A stretch of 35,297 bases of DNA from Zygnema cylindricum (lineage: Eukaryota; Streptophyta; Zygnematophyceae; Zygnematales; Zygnemataceae), in the NCBI GenBank assembly GCA_037447655.1, contig JBBHKE010001141.1, forward strand, positions 1 to 35,297. Reading direction: 5' to 3'. How positions within the stretch are numbered: the first letter of the stretch is position 1; each line of letters opens with the position of its first letter. Positions 8,869 to 18,233 of the stretch are shown here, piece after piece. The position numbers and the translations under genes were made by a program. A model generated the notes under the pieces. It saw only the letters and a program-made list of their open reading frames with translations. It did not search any database and had not been told where the DNA came from.

Positions 8869-9504
8869 CGTTCCTTATAGACAGGCCGTAGGAAGTTTGA
8901 TCTACTTTATGAATTGTACAAGCTCGGACATAGCGGCAACACTATGAGTCCTCGGTAGGAGTCTTAACGATCCTAGAAAGAAAGATCGGGAGGCAGCCAA
9001 GAGAGTCATGAGAAATCTGGTAGGAACCATAGAGTTATGGTTGCATTTGGGAGGGAAGCACCCTGATATCACTATTATGAGTGATGCCAGTTATAGGGAT
9101 GCACCTATGAGAAGATGCACTTCTGGGTATATGTTGTATGTGGGGGAAGGTGCTTTTTGTTAGAGCAGCAAGCAACAAAAGGTGGTTGCTTAGTCTACTA
9201 TGGAGGCTGAGTACATGGCCTCTTGTTCTGCTGTGAAAGAGTTAATGTGGGTCAAATCCTTGTTGTAAGAATTGGGGTATATAGAAGAGGGAGTGCATGA
9301 AGTGTTTTGTGATAATCAAGCTGCCATTGCAATTGCACCTTATCTAAAACATCATTTCAAAGCTAAGCATATGGACATAAGATTGAGTTTTGTGAGGGAA
9401 AAAGTTGAGAATAAAATTGTGTATCTTGTATATAGATCTTATGAGGAAATGGTGGCTGATATGATGACAAAACCAGTGCCCTCTCCCAAATTAAAATATT
9501 GCTG
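8866..9504 (+). pseudogene. RT end and RNase H, A1 (broken)
   Basis: The RNase H would remove the RNA strand after reverse transcription. VPYRQAVGSLIYFMNC starts the block. The active-site acidic residues are still there: MSDASYRDAP, MEAEYMAS and FCDNQAAIAI. The end shows the copia motif KHMDIRLSFVREKV and MVADMMTKPVPSPK. Stops stand at 9161-9163 (Trp position), 9191-9193 and 9266-9268 (Gln positions), all in one frame. The terminal stop is at about 9502. Confidence 0.9.
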
Positions 9505-9544
9505 AGAAAAATGTGGACTAAAACTGAAGTTAAAATTAGACTAG

Positions 9545-9557
9545 AAAATAAGGGGAG
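9545..9557 (+). other. Polypurine tract of A1
   Basis: AAAATAAGGGGAG lies directly before the 3' LTR start TGTTGAAATT, where plus-strand DNA synthesis would be primed. Confidence 0.75.
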
Positions 9558-10560
9558 TGTTGAAATTAATAGATTTTTAGAGTATTTCCTAGGTATAAAT
9601 ATGTTAGTATAAAAAGAAAAAGAAAAGGCGGACAGCTTGCCTCCACCTCCTCTCTCTAGCCACCATACTTGTTGTAGTTACTGAAGGATAGAGAGGGTGG
9701 TTGAGCCATGGTTGCTTTAGTTCAGCAGGCAGGAATAAAGAGTGACTAATGTCACTCTCAACAAAAGGTTGAGTTCGGCAGGACTCGAACCTCCGACCGG
9801 TACTGTACGGCGTAGCTGTTAGCTCTTACTAGTCTAACGTAGAAGTCGTTAGGATACATAGGGTTTGAATTCTATTTAAAGGTGTATGTGGTCTTGTAAC
9901 CGATTAACTGAAATGTAAACAAATTAACATAGAAGTAGTTAAATTTTCAGTGCGAACGTCATTTCGCACGAAACAAATGAATCGGGCATTTTTCTCGACG
10001 GCCAACATTTAATGTAGGATTTAATCCGACCACATACATCACTGGCGAGATCGTGGAATGATCACTTCGGCGTTTATGGACGTGGCATGACCTAGCGCCG
10101 CGTGGAAGAATGACATTCGGTCACAGGAACTGCGGGGAACATACGGACGAGTGAAAAAGTGACACCCGTCCACTCAGTGGCCTTGTCGTACGCATGCCGT
10201 ATTGAAATGACATCGACCGTAGTACCTTTTTGTACTTTACAGTCATGTGATTGGTCCGTACTTCAGTAGATAGGGGTTGTGAGAGGGGTTTAGGACTTAG
10301 GAAAATCTGGTAGGTAGTCACCTCTCTCTAAGAGAGCTTTGTATAAAATTGGCATTTTTGCGGCTCATAACTTATCGGTTGGTTGGCCGTTTTCAGTGAT
10401 TCTTTTAGCTACGGACTAAGGGAGTCCACGCTACATAGGAGTGCAGTCAAGCTGTCAATTTGCCTTCTTGGGAAGCAGTGGTTGTGGCTTGAAGTGGGTT
10501 AGTTAAAAACTTCTAGAGGCTTCATGTATTCTATAGTCCAATGGAGGACACAAAATTTCA
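9558..10560 (+). repeat. 3' LTR of copia A1
   Basis: Starts TGTTGAAATT and ends AAAATTTCA, followed by the duplication TCATA (10561-10565). The TATA box TATAAAA is at 10342-10348 and the antisense tRNA-like stretch at 9771-9847. An ATG at about 10540, equal to the gag ATG of the 5' LTR, opens a short frame into flanking DNA. Confidence 0.93.
10342..10348 (+). promoter_or_regulatory. TATA box of the A1 3' LTR
   Basis: TATAAAA in the same AGAGAGCTTTG context as in the 5' LTR. It could drive outward transcription into 10561 onward. Confidence 0.5.
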
Positions 10561-10565
10561 TCATA

Positions 10566-10795
10566 CACAAATCTTGAATTTATCCTTTTGCTTATCATAA
10601 ATGCATTGTCCTAAGTTTTACGTTGTTTGGTCTCATGCGACATTTGCCCTACCTTTTTGCATTTTTATTTTATTTTGTTGCTCTTTGGCCTATCTATGCC
10701 GTGGAAACACCCAAGATTATGGCATTCCCATATAGGCCAATGAGCAATCTTAGTTGAATGACCCTATATTCTCTCAATTAAAAACCGCTTTGTTG
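10566..10795. other. Flanking DNA between element A1 and the family B array
   Basis: About 230 bases with no recognised gene or repeat. This is the likely pre-insertion site of both neighbours. Confidence 0.5.
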
Positions 10796-11724
10796 TGTTG
10801 TTTTTAAAAGCTTTAGTCCTCTCTATATTTTGTGAGAGGAAGCCTCAAGACTTAGAAATATTTTTAGAGTTGTTACTTGATTCTACGTAGCACAATTAGT
10901 ATGAAGACGTCACTACAGTATTCTGCGTGACAAGACATACTCCGTGACAAGATTTACAAGAAGTCCTTTATCGAACGATATTTATGTGATAAGAAAAATT
11001 ACGAAATGGCGCGCACTACTTAAATATGACATACCGTCCGATAGACAAGATCGGACCGACAAAGACCTACCAGAATATGGAAGTGGACCACAGTGACACC
11101 GCGGCAAGTTTCGTCATGTATAATGTTTTAATGTCGGTGGTGACTTTGTGGAAACGGGAGTTTGTCATCTCACGTAATTGTATATTAGTGTGTACGGTTA
11201 GTAATAGACGTCCGTAGACAATTAAGGTTCGTCTATACTGTACTAAACACTAGACACTTTAGATGAATTTAACATATCTCAGGTATTTAGTTAGTGTACA
11301 TTAGAGTACGGTTAACTAGTACCGTAACATTCTTTACAGTGTTGTGATTGGCTAATTAGACAGTAGTAGAATTTATTTGTATAAATTCTAGGATTTATTT
11401 ACTTTCATTTATTCCTTGTACAAGGTTTCAAAGGGCACGTTTGTGCATTTTTAGAGATAATCCTTGGGCTATATCTCTTGGTTTATTTGAGCGTTTTGCT
11501 TGAAAATTTGTGAGTTGTCAGCTCACACGGTAAACTGCATGCTCGGTTAGTTTGGGGGGTCATTTGGGCATATTGAGTGCTTTATGCATTGGGCCGAAGT
11601 TGGTATTTTCAGTGCTTCCCCTTTTGGCTTTGTGATGGCTTGTGATTTAGTGGCAGTTGGTTGGTTGGTTCGTTTAGTTGGCTTGTGGTTTAGTTGGTGC
11701 TGCTCCAGTTTTCACAGATCAACA
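10796..11724 (+). repeat. 5' LTR of B1
   Basis: TGTTG start and CAACA end. The TATA box TATAAAT is at 11380-11386. It is clearly more different from the LTR at 14611 than that one is from the LTR at 24389. Near the 3' end (about 11640-11695) a GT-rich stretch is partly duplicated and shifts the gag leader frame. Confidence 0.88.
11380..11386 (+). promoter_or_regulatory. TATA box of the B1 5' LTR
   Basis: TATAAAT in the context TTTGTATAAATTCTAGG. The antisense element B3 has the same box at 21246-21252 (minus strand). In the 14611 and 24389 LTRs it is changed to GCATAAATT. Confidence 0.5.
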
Positions 11725-12610
11725 GGTTACGGGCCCTCCCTCAAGAATACCTATCTTCGACGGCATGGACTATATCTATTGGGCGGATATGGTGGAGTTA
11801 TATTTTATGAATCTAAATCTTATGGATGTTTTGAATGGATCACTGGCGGAATTGGATGCCAACTGTAAGAATGCAGTGTCTCTATATCATCAAATTACTT
11901 ATTTCAAACGAGCTTGGAATGGCGCATGTTCAAATGAAAAAGGCGTCGGAAATTTGGAAGTCATTAAAAGACATACACGTCAAGACTAATGTTCAACACC
12001 AAATGATCACTGCTGGTAATATTTGGGAGTATAAGTACTCTGGTGGTACTATGGCAGAATACTGTTAAGGTTTGAGAAAATTACTTGTAGAAAATGCTTG
12101 TTCAGGTGGCACTTTTCCTAATGACCAACAAGCACTGTTGTTAATGAGAGGGCTTCCTAGTGAATATAAAAGAGCCTATGACAATATGAAAAAATTACCG
12201 CAAGCTGAGTGGAATCTAGCGATAGCAATTCAATATGTCTTAGATGAGGAGTCTATTCAAGAAGCTTTTGAAATGTATAGACAAGTTGAAGTGTTTAATA
12301 CAAAAAGCGTTCAAAAAGAACAGTTTCAGACTAGTCAGATTCAATATAATCAAAGACTTGATGTATGTTATTATTGTAATGAAAAAGGACATGGCTATAG
12401 AAGTTGTCCAAAATATAAAATGGCTGTTGAAATTGGAAACTTTTGTCCACGCTGGTATATACGAAAATCAGAGTTTTGCCAACCTACGCAAAATTCTGCC
12501 TTCACCTCAAAAATGATAGAAAAGGAAAAACAAGTTTTGAATTTTTCGGAAATAAACGAAAATTCCCTTTTTGCACACACTAATACGATTACAGGAGAAA
12601 AAGATTTTGG
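11678..12610 (+). pseudogene. Copia Gag, B1 (broken)
   Basis: The frame at 11678 reads GAAPVFTDQQVTGPPSRIPI and then YWADMVELYF, so it crosses the LTR end and primer site. A frameshift near 11900 moves it to KASEIWKSLKDIHVKTNVQH and a stop follows at 12066. Reading resumes at 12072 through ENACSGGTFPNDQQ, MRGLPSEYKRA and the zinc knuckle CYYCNEKGHGYRSC (12365-12406). Past GEKDFGW, where the protease should begin, the frame jumps straight to the end of the pre-integrase region. The intended ATG in the LTR (11635) is out of frame because of the leader duplication. Confidence 0.85.
11725..11736 (+). other. Primer-binding site of B1
   Basis: GGTTACGGGCCC right after the CAACA end. It matches the initiator tRNA-Met anticodon-arm complement at all but one base: C in place of T opposite the middle anticodon base. 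It is also read as Gag codons VTGP. Confidence 0.65.
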
Positions 12611-13406
12611 TTGGAAAATGGATCTGAAAAAGGAAGGCATAATAGAAGGTGTAGAATTTAGCAAAAAGGAAGAAATATTATGTAATGGTTTTTCTCTCGA
12701 AAAGATACATATAAATTATTGTGAGAGCGGCCATAGAACGTAAAAAGTGTTAGAATTAGTTCACATGAGTGTATGGGGACCAGCTAAGATCGCATCTGCA
12801 AGAGGTATGAGATACATGGTGACGTTTACAGATGAATATTCAAGTTACACGAAAATTTTCTTCATGAAGGAGAAAAGTGAAGTGTTTTCCCACTTCAAAG
12901 AATTCAAAACGAGGAGCGAGGAAATTCACAGAATTCCGATACGAAAATTGAGATTGTACAACAAAGGGGAACATATATTACTAGATTTCATCACCTATCT
13001 GGAAGAAAATAGAATATCCTATAAAAATTTAGAGACCAATGACGAAGAAGAGAGAGTAAACAAAACATTAAATGAAATTGCCACATCAATGCTTGTAAAC
13101 AAAAATATAGATTTGAAATTTTGGGCTGAGTCTTTAAATTGTGCGACATATATTTATAATATAACAAAATCCATAGTAATCAAAGGAAATTCACCCCATG
13201 AGATATGGACAGGAAGAAAACCAATAGTCAGTCACCTTAAAGTATTTGGTAGTAAGGTTATCATTCGAGATAGTACTCAGACTAAGTGGAAAATAGAGCG
13301 GAAAGGTATACTTGGACTCCTAGTTGATTACGATGATTTGTCGAGAAAATACAAAGTATATGTACCAGAAAAAAATAGGATAGTAATAACAAGAAATATC
13401 ATATGA
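12611..13406 (+). pseudogene. Integrase-like frame of B1 without protease (broken)
   Basis: The frame follows Gag directly because the protease active site is deleted. KKEEILCNGFSLEK is the worn CX2C finger. Then comes LVHMSVWGPAKIAS, where the first catalytic Asp is lost. The part that should hold the second Asp and the NG..E motif is replaced by unrelated residues. FWAESLNCATYIYN, HEIWTGRKP and VFGSKV show integrase descent. Only one in-frame stop (12741-12743) occurs in about 1.3 kb from 12072. A one-base loss at about 13405, compared with B2, ends the frame. Confidence 0.82.
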
Positions 13407-13870
13407 GAGATGAGAAGAAATCATATGACATTTCTGTAGTTGACAGAAAGACAAGAAAAGTTACTGAATATGTCATTTTTCAACCTAGGATGGATCAATT
13501 TTTAACGTTACAAGGACTTGAAAAGGCGCAAAGCACAAGTAGCGATGAGTGTGTCTCGTCGCTGGACCAGCGACGAGATGATCTCGTCGCTAAATCATTA
13601 ATGACGGGCTCCGAAGGAAAAACACGAAGTAGCGACGAAACAACGTCATCGCTGAACTAAGGACGAGATGATGTAGTCGCTATAAATTTGAACACGGGCA
13701 CAAGAGAATCTTGTAGAAGTACAGATATGCGTGTTTTTCGGTGGACCAAGGACGAGACCATCTCGTCACTAGACCAAGATTATCAATCACCAGTGAACCG
13801 CCGCAAGCGCAAAGACCAAAAACTGACAATTAGACCAAACCTTCATGGAGAATTAACCAAATGCTATTAA
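13403..13870 (+). pseudogene. INT-RT linker of B1 with repeated SSLDQRRDDLVA-type peptide
   Basis: A low-complexity linker follows the integrase. It contains imperfect repeats of VSSLDQRRDDLVA, TSSLN.GRDDVVA and ISSLDQDYQS type. The coding DNA is a chain of GACGAGA/TCTCGTC arms. Related repeats are in B2 (23311-23386) and B3 (about 18440-18660). The function of the repeat is not known. A stop at about 13658 and a frame change break it. Confidence 0.7.
13554..13591 (+). repeat. Alternating inverted repeat in the B1 linker
   Basis: TCTCGTCGCTGG and CCAGCGACGAGA flank a single A (13554-13578). AGCGACGAGAT and ATCTCGTCGCT flank a single G. The two hairpins share the central arm, so either one or the other can form. 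The identical 38 bases are at 23322-23359. Confidence 0.85.
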
Positions 13871-13950
13871 AAGACATTATGCACTATTTGATAATCAAGG
13901 GGAGTCTCTTATCCTTCGGGAGGAAAATTCAAACCCTGAAAAATAACACA

Positions 13951-14075
13951 GTGACTACAACAAGTATGGGAGTTAGAGAGCGGAGGTGGAGGCAGGCTGC
14001 CCGTCCTTTTTCTTTCCTTTTTATAAAGACATATTTAAACCTAGAAAATACTCTAGAAATCTATAAATTTCAACA
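13951..14075 (-). repeat. Fragment of a family A LTR, reversed, inside B1
   Basis: The reverse complement starts TGTTGAAATTTATAGATTTC and follows the first about 125 bases of the family A LTR to GTAGTCAC. ACACA lies on both sides (13946-13950 and 14076-14080), which could be a target duplication. However, CAGTGAC at the left end also occurs in the corresponding B2 sequence, so a microhomology join is possible. About 100 bases of B sequence seen in B2 (about 23745-23865) are missing here. Confidence 0.75.
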
Positions 14076-14080
14076 ACACA

Positions 14081-14576
14081 AAGGACCTTTGAAAGAGTCA
14101 CCGAAATTAAAACAGTCTTAAAATACAAGTGGAGAATGCAAAAGTTAGAGAAGACTAAGAGTATATTTGGAATAAAAGTAGAAAGAGTTAAGAGTAAAAT
14201 GGTCATCGGATTGACAAGGAAAAAGGGAATAAGAAATATGCTAGAAAGTTTTGAAATGATGGATGAAAAGGGAATTTCTACACTTACAGAGTTCGGACCA
14301 AAATTAGAAAGCAGAGAGAGAAACTTTGACAACAATATAAAAGATAGTCTAGAGTTAGGGGAGTCAGAATTTATGGTAAGGATTTCCTATATACACAATT
14401 TTTGGAGTCTAGTTAACTATATGAATTACATAAGATATATTATCATAACAGTCATAGGAGGTTTGAGCATGAGTATGCAAAAATCAGAAAAAGTCAGAGT
14501 GGAATCCGGTAGTAAAAGTCTTAAGCTATTAAGGATGTTGTAGTCTGGATACATTGGTGTAAAGACACTTATGGAT
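14081..14576 (+). pseudogene. RT C-terminal remnant of B1
   Basis: The frame reads EKTKSIFGIKVERVKSKMV followed by RKKGIRNMLES. It matches the RT stretch after YVDD in B3 (KYILRIQVERD, then IRNMLEKF). It continues with ESRERNFDNNIKDSLELGES and a worn SLIYLMNC-like part, then stops. The YVDD block and all RNase H active-site parts are deleted. The polypurine tract follows at 14593-14610. Confidence 0.75.
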
Positions 14577-14610
14577 TAAGCGATTAAGAGAGTCTAAAGC
14601 TTTAAGGGAG

Positions 14611-15499
14611 TGTTGTTTTTAAAAGATTTAGTCCTCTCTATATTTTGTGAGAGGAAGCCTCAAGACTTAGAAATATTTTCAGAGTTGTTACTTATTTTTA
14701 CGTAGCACAATTAGTATAAAATGTCACTACAGTATTCTTCGTGACAAGACGTACCCAATGACAAGATTTACAAGAAGTCATTTATCAAACGATATTTATG
14801 TGATATGGAAATTGCGGATTTGCGCGCAATGCATTATTTATGACATACCGTGCGATAGACAAGATCGGACCGACATAGAGGTAACAAAATCTTCAAGGGA
14901 CCACTATAAAGCGACGAATCTTGTCGCATACAAGTTTCGTTATCTGTGGAAACTTTATTGAACATGAGTTTGTCTTCACGTGTAATTATTTATTTATTTG
15001 TTTGTGCTGCTAGCATTAGTCATCCGTAGACAATTGGGGTTTGTCCGTTTGTAAAGAATAATAGACGCACTATTGATTAACTTAACGTATTTTAGATACT
15101 TAGTCAGATTTCATTAGAGTACGGTTAGAGAGTACCGTAACGTACTTTACAGTGTTGTGATAGGCTAGACAAATAGTAGTAGAATTGATAAGCATAAATT
15201 CTAAGACTTAGTGTTTGTGATGCATTCCTTGTACAAGGTTTTGGAGGGCACGTTTGTGCATTTTAAGGGATAATCCTTTGGGTATATCTCTTGGTTTATT
15301 TGAGCGTTTTGCTTGACTCTTTGTGAGTTGTCAGCACACGCAATAAACTGCACGCAGGTATAGTTTGGGGGCCATTTGGGCATATTGAGTGTTTTATGCA
15401 CTAGAACGAAGTATGAACATTGAGTGCTTCCCCTTTTGGTTCTGTCATGGCTTGTGATTTAGTGGCAGTTGGTGCTGCTCCAGTTTTCACAGCACAACA
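14611..15499 (+). repeat. Shared LTR between B1 and B2
   Basis: Preceded by the B1 polypurine tract (TTTAAGGGAG) and followed by a B2 primer-binding site, so it serves as 3' LTR of B1 and 5' LTR of B2. It starts TGTTGTTTTTAAAAG and ends GCACAACA. From about 14880 to its last preserved part it is nearly identical to the LTR at 24389. Its first 270 bases are much more different. Confidence 0.9.
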
Positions 15500-15817
15500 G
15501 GTTACGGGCCCTCCCTCAAGAATACCTATCTTCAACGGCACGGACTTTATCTATTGGGCGATATGGTGGATTTATATTTTATGAATATAAACCTTATGGA
15601 TGTTTTGAATGGATCTATGGCGGAATCAGATGTTAGCTGGAAAAAAAAAAATTTGTAGTGTCTCCATATCATCAAATTACTTATTTCATATAAGTTTGGA
15701 ATGGCGCATGTTCAAATGAAAAAGGCGTCGGAAATTTGGAAATCATTAAAAGACATACACGTCAAGACTAATGTTGGACACCAAATGATCACTGCTGGTA
15801 AAATTTGGGAGTTTAAG
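15447..15817 (+). pseudogene. Gag N-terminus of B2
   Basis: The ATG at 15447 is inside the LTR. It reads MACDLVAVGAAPVFTAQQVT followed by GPPSRIPIFNGTDFIYW, crossing the LTR end and the primer site GGTTACGGGCCC (15500-15511). A one-base loss after TATTGGGCG shifts the frame, and a run of A's (about 15643-15652) breaks it again. The remainder matches B1 Gag up to KIWEF, where the antisense element B3 was inserted. Gag resumes at 21809. Confidence 0.85.
15500..15511 (+). other. Primer-binding site of B2
   Basis: GGTTACGGGCCC directly after CAACA, identical to the site in B1. Confidence 0.65.
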
Positions 15818-16679
15818 TGTTTTTCTATAACAGCCGGTGCAGCACTAGCTGTTGCTGAAGTAGTAGCCATCACATAACCAAAGATAGAAAGCACTCAAGA
15901 CACTAACTTTCATCAACTGTATAAAATAGTCAATATGGCCAAATGGCCCCAAATTGTAAGAGAGTATAGTTTACCACGTCTGGTGAAAACTCACAAAGTT
16001 TGAAGCAAACGCTGTCTTAAACAAAGAGATATAATCCACGAAAAATCCCTTAAAATGCACAAATGTGCTCCTTGAAACCTCATGAAAGGAATACATGAAA
16101 GTAACTAAGTCCTAGAATTTATACAAAAAAATTCTACTACTGTCTAATTAACCAATCACAGCAATGTAAAAAATGTTACGTTAGTATTTAACCGTACTCT
16201 AATGTACTCAAACTAAATACCTGATGTATGTTAAATTCATCTACGGTGTCTATTGTTTAGTACAATACAAACAAACCTTAATTGTCTACGGACGTCTATT
16301 ACTAACCGTACATACTAATATACAATTACGTGTGATGACAAATTCCTGTTTTTCCACAAAGTTACCACCGACATTGAAACATTATACGTGACGAAACTTG
16401 TCGCGGTGACACAATGGTCCACTTCCAGATTTTGGTAGGTCTTTGTCGATCCAATCTTGTCTATCGAACAGTATGTCATAATTAAGTAGTGCGAGCCATT
16501 TCGTAATCTTTCTTTTACTTATGAACTGTCCGATGTGATCTCCTTAGTTCCGTACAGTCCAGATTGTCAATTCACACTAATATTGACACACACTTTGAAA
16601 CAGGTTCTGAAAATCTTTCTAAGTCCTGTATTTTTCCCTCACATAATATAGAGAGGACTAAATCTTGTATAAACCAACA
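15818..16679 (-). repeat. 3' LTR of B3
   Basis: On the minus strand it starts TGTTGGTTTATACAAG after the polypurine tract (16680-16700) and ends TATAGAAAAACA. It contains a copy of the Gag leader MATTSATASAAPAVIEK in its 3' end. Confidence 0.9.
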
Positions 16680-16699
16680 CTCCCGTAAAGCTTTAGACT

Positions 16700-17362
16700 C
16701 TTTTAACCACTTAACCCACAAGCATCTCTGCAAAACTGTAACTTGGGAGCAGGTAAGGCATTTGTCAACATGTAAGCTACCATTTTCTCATCCGGTAAAT
16801 AACAAAGTTCCACAATTTTGGCAAAGACCTTTTCTTGAACAAAATGAATTCTGATATGCATATGCTTGCTTTTGAAATGATGTGCGGGATTAGATGCAAT
16901 GACGATGACGGCTTGATTGTCACACCACAGGGTTTTCACACCAATTTGCGTGAAGCCTAGCTCTTAGAGAAGAAATTTAACCCATAGCAATTCTTTGATG
17001 GCTGAGCATGCAGCCATGTATTCTGCCTCCATCGTTGATTGGGCAGTGATTTTCTAAGCTTGCTGCTCGAGCAGCACGTTTCGTTTCCTACTTGTAAAAT
17101 ATATCCTGTTGTTGATCATCAGCTTCGCCTTTCACCGTAGTTGGCATCACTCCACGTTTGAAGTTTTAATTCGTCTCCACCTAGAGTTAGCTTGAACTCT
17201 CGAGTCCCTGCCAAGTATCTTAGCACTCGTTTTGCAACCTCCCAATATGATTTTCTTGAATTCTGCAGACTTCTGCTTAGAGCACCTACTGTTGCTGCAA
17301 TTTCCGGACGCGTGCAATTCATAAAATAGATTAGACTCCCAACAATCTGTCGATAGGGAATC
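16700..17362 (-). pseudogene. RNase H, B3 (broken)
   Basis: Reads YRQIVGSLIYFMNCTRPEIA, then LGGDELKLQTWSDANYG, two stops, STTGYILQVG and, in another frame, WCDNQAVIVIASNPAHHFKS (16703-16939). The acidic residues of WSDANY and WCDNQ are present. The MEAEY block falls in a frameshifted part near 17020-17050. The region ends in the copia RNase H C-terminus (EKMVAYMLTNALPAPKLQ). Confidence 0.88.
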
Positions 17363-18232
17363 TTTTAGATGAATTTTGACTCCCCTATTTCTAGACTCTC
17401 TCCCACAATTATTCCTGAGTCTATTTTTGCTCCCTTTAATTTATGTATGAATTCTATATGAGTGGCTGTTCCCTTCACATCCTTCTTGTCAAATTTTTCT
17501 AGCATATTCCTTATAGCATGTTTCTGTGTAAGTCTAATAATCCTTTTACTTCTATCTCTTTCTACTTGTATACGAAGAATGTACTTTGCCTCACCTAAAT
17601 CTTTCATCTCAAATCTAGATTTAAGAGCTGTTTTGATTTTGTTAACCCCCTCAATCGTTTTTGAAAAAATAAACAAGTCATCAACATATACTACAAGAAA
17701 AATTGTTCCATCCTCTTCTTCCATAACATAAACTGAGTGATCAGAGCTTATCCTAGTGAAACCGAGACGAGTCAGATACTCATCAAATTTTAGATTCTAT
17801 TGCCTCGGGGCTTGCTGAGCTTATAGAGTGATTTCAGAAGTTTGCACACTAGATTTTCCTTTCCCTTCTCTTGATACATTTCTCGTTGTTTCATATATAT
17901 ATATATTACTTCTTCTAGTTCTCGCTGTAAAAAGGTAGTCTTAACATCAATTTGATGTATTTCCATGTTTTCTATAGCTACAAGTTTTAACAAAATGCGG
18001 ACAGTTGGAAATCTGACAACTTGTGAAAATGTCTCCTCATAATCAATTTCTTATTTTTGATTATAACCCTTTGCTACTAGCCTAGCTTTGTATCTTTCGA
18101 TCGTATTATTTGGATTAAGTTTTACCTTAAGAACCCACTAACTTCCAATAGCTTTCCGGTCGGGAGGAAGTTCCACGAGTTCCCACGTTTGGGCCGCCAT
18201 AATTGATTTCATTTCGTCATTTGCTGCGGCTA
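17363..18232 (-). pseudogene. Reverse transcriptase, B3 (broken, YVDD intact)
   Basis: The block starts near TWELVELPPDRKAIGS with a stop at a Trp position. It goes through [36 protein letters not shown] and IHQIDVKTTFLQ. The catalytic VVYVDDLFIFS follows, with YVDD at 17677-17688, then FEMKDLGEAKYIL. A TA-repeat expansion near 17893-17906 adds residues (YIYM). The frame is lost at about 17790, between SKPRG and the following block. Confidence 0.9.
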
Positions 18233-18233
18233 G

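Larger units (their letters stand above)
4169..10560 (+). mobile_element. Copia element A1, complete structure, inactive
   Basis: Two LTRs of about 1.0 kb (4169-5162 and 9558-10560) enclose gag, protease, integrase, RT and RNase H in the copia order (INT before RT). The duplication TCATA stands at 4164-4168 and 10561-10565, which fixes both borders and shows that both LTRs still belong together. The polyprotein is broken by many stops and frameshifts. The RT catalytic region is replaced by unrelated DNA (about 8466-8868). The two LTRs differ at many positions, so the insertion is not recent. Confidence 0.95.
10796..15499 (+). mobile_element. Copia element B1, deletion derivative
   Basis: LTR 10796-11724, internal part of about 2.9 kb, LTR 14611-15499 shared with B2. 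Compared with the antisense full-length relative B3 (internal about 4.3 kb), the internal part lacks the protease core with most of the pre-integrase domain, the RT core with YVDD, and most of RNase H. Gag, an integrase-like frame and a short RT C-terminal remnant remain. B2 has the same gaps, so this is a non-autonomous subfamily rather than one damaged copy. Confidence 0.88.

Noticed and set aside
10791-10795. TGTTG as target duplication of the B array
   Set aside because: It repeats the LTR start, and the far LTR end is deleted at 25227, so no second copy can be compared.
15643-15652. A-run as a poly(A) tail of a retrocopy
   Set aside because: It sits in the middle of B2 gag with homologous sequence on both sides. 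It is a slippage expansion.
15712-15894. Minus-strand frame spanning the B2/B3 border
   Set aside because: It only joins the B3 LTR Gag leader to antisense B2 gag at the insertion point, so it is a chimeric accident.
17893-17906. TA repeat in B3 RT as a regulatory TATA
   Set aside because: It is an in-frame microsatellite expansion within RT coding sequence.
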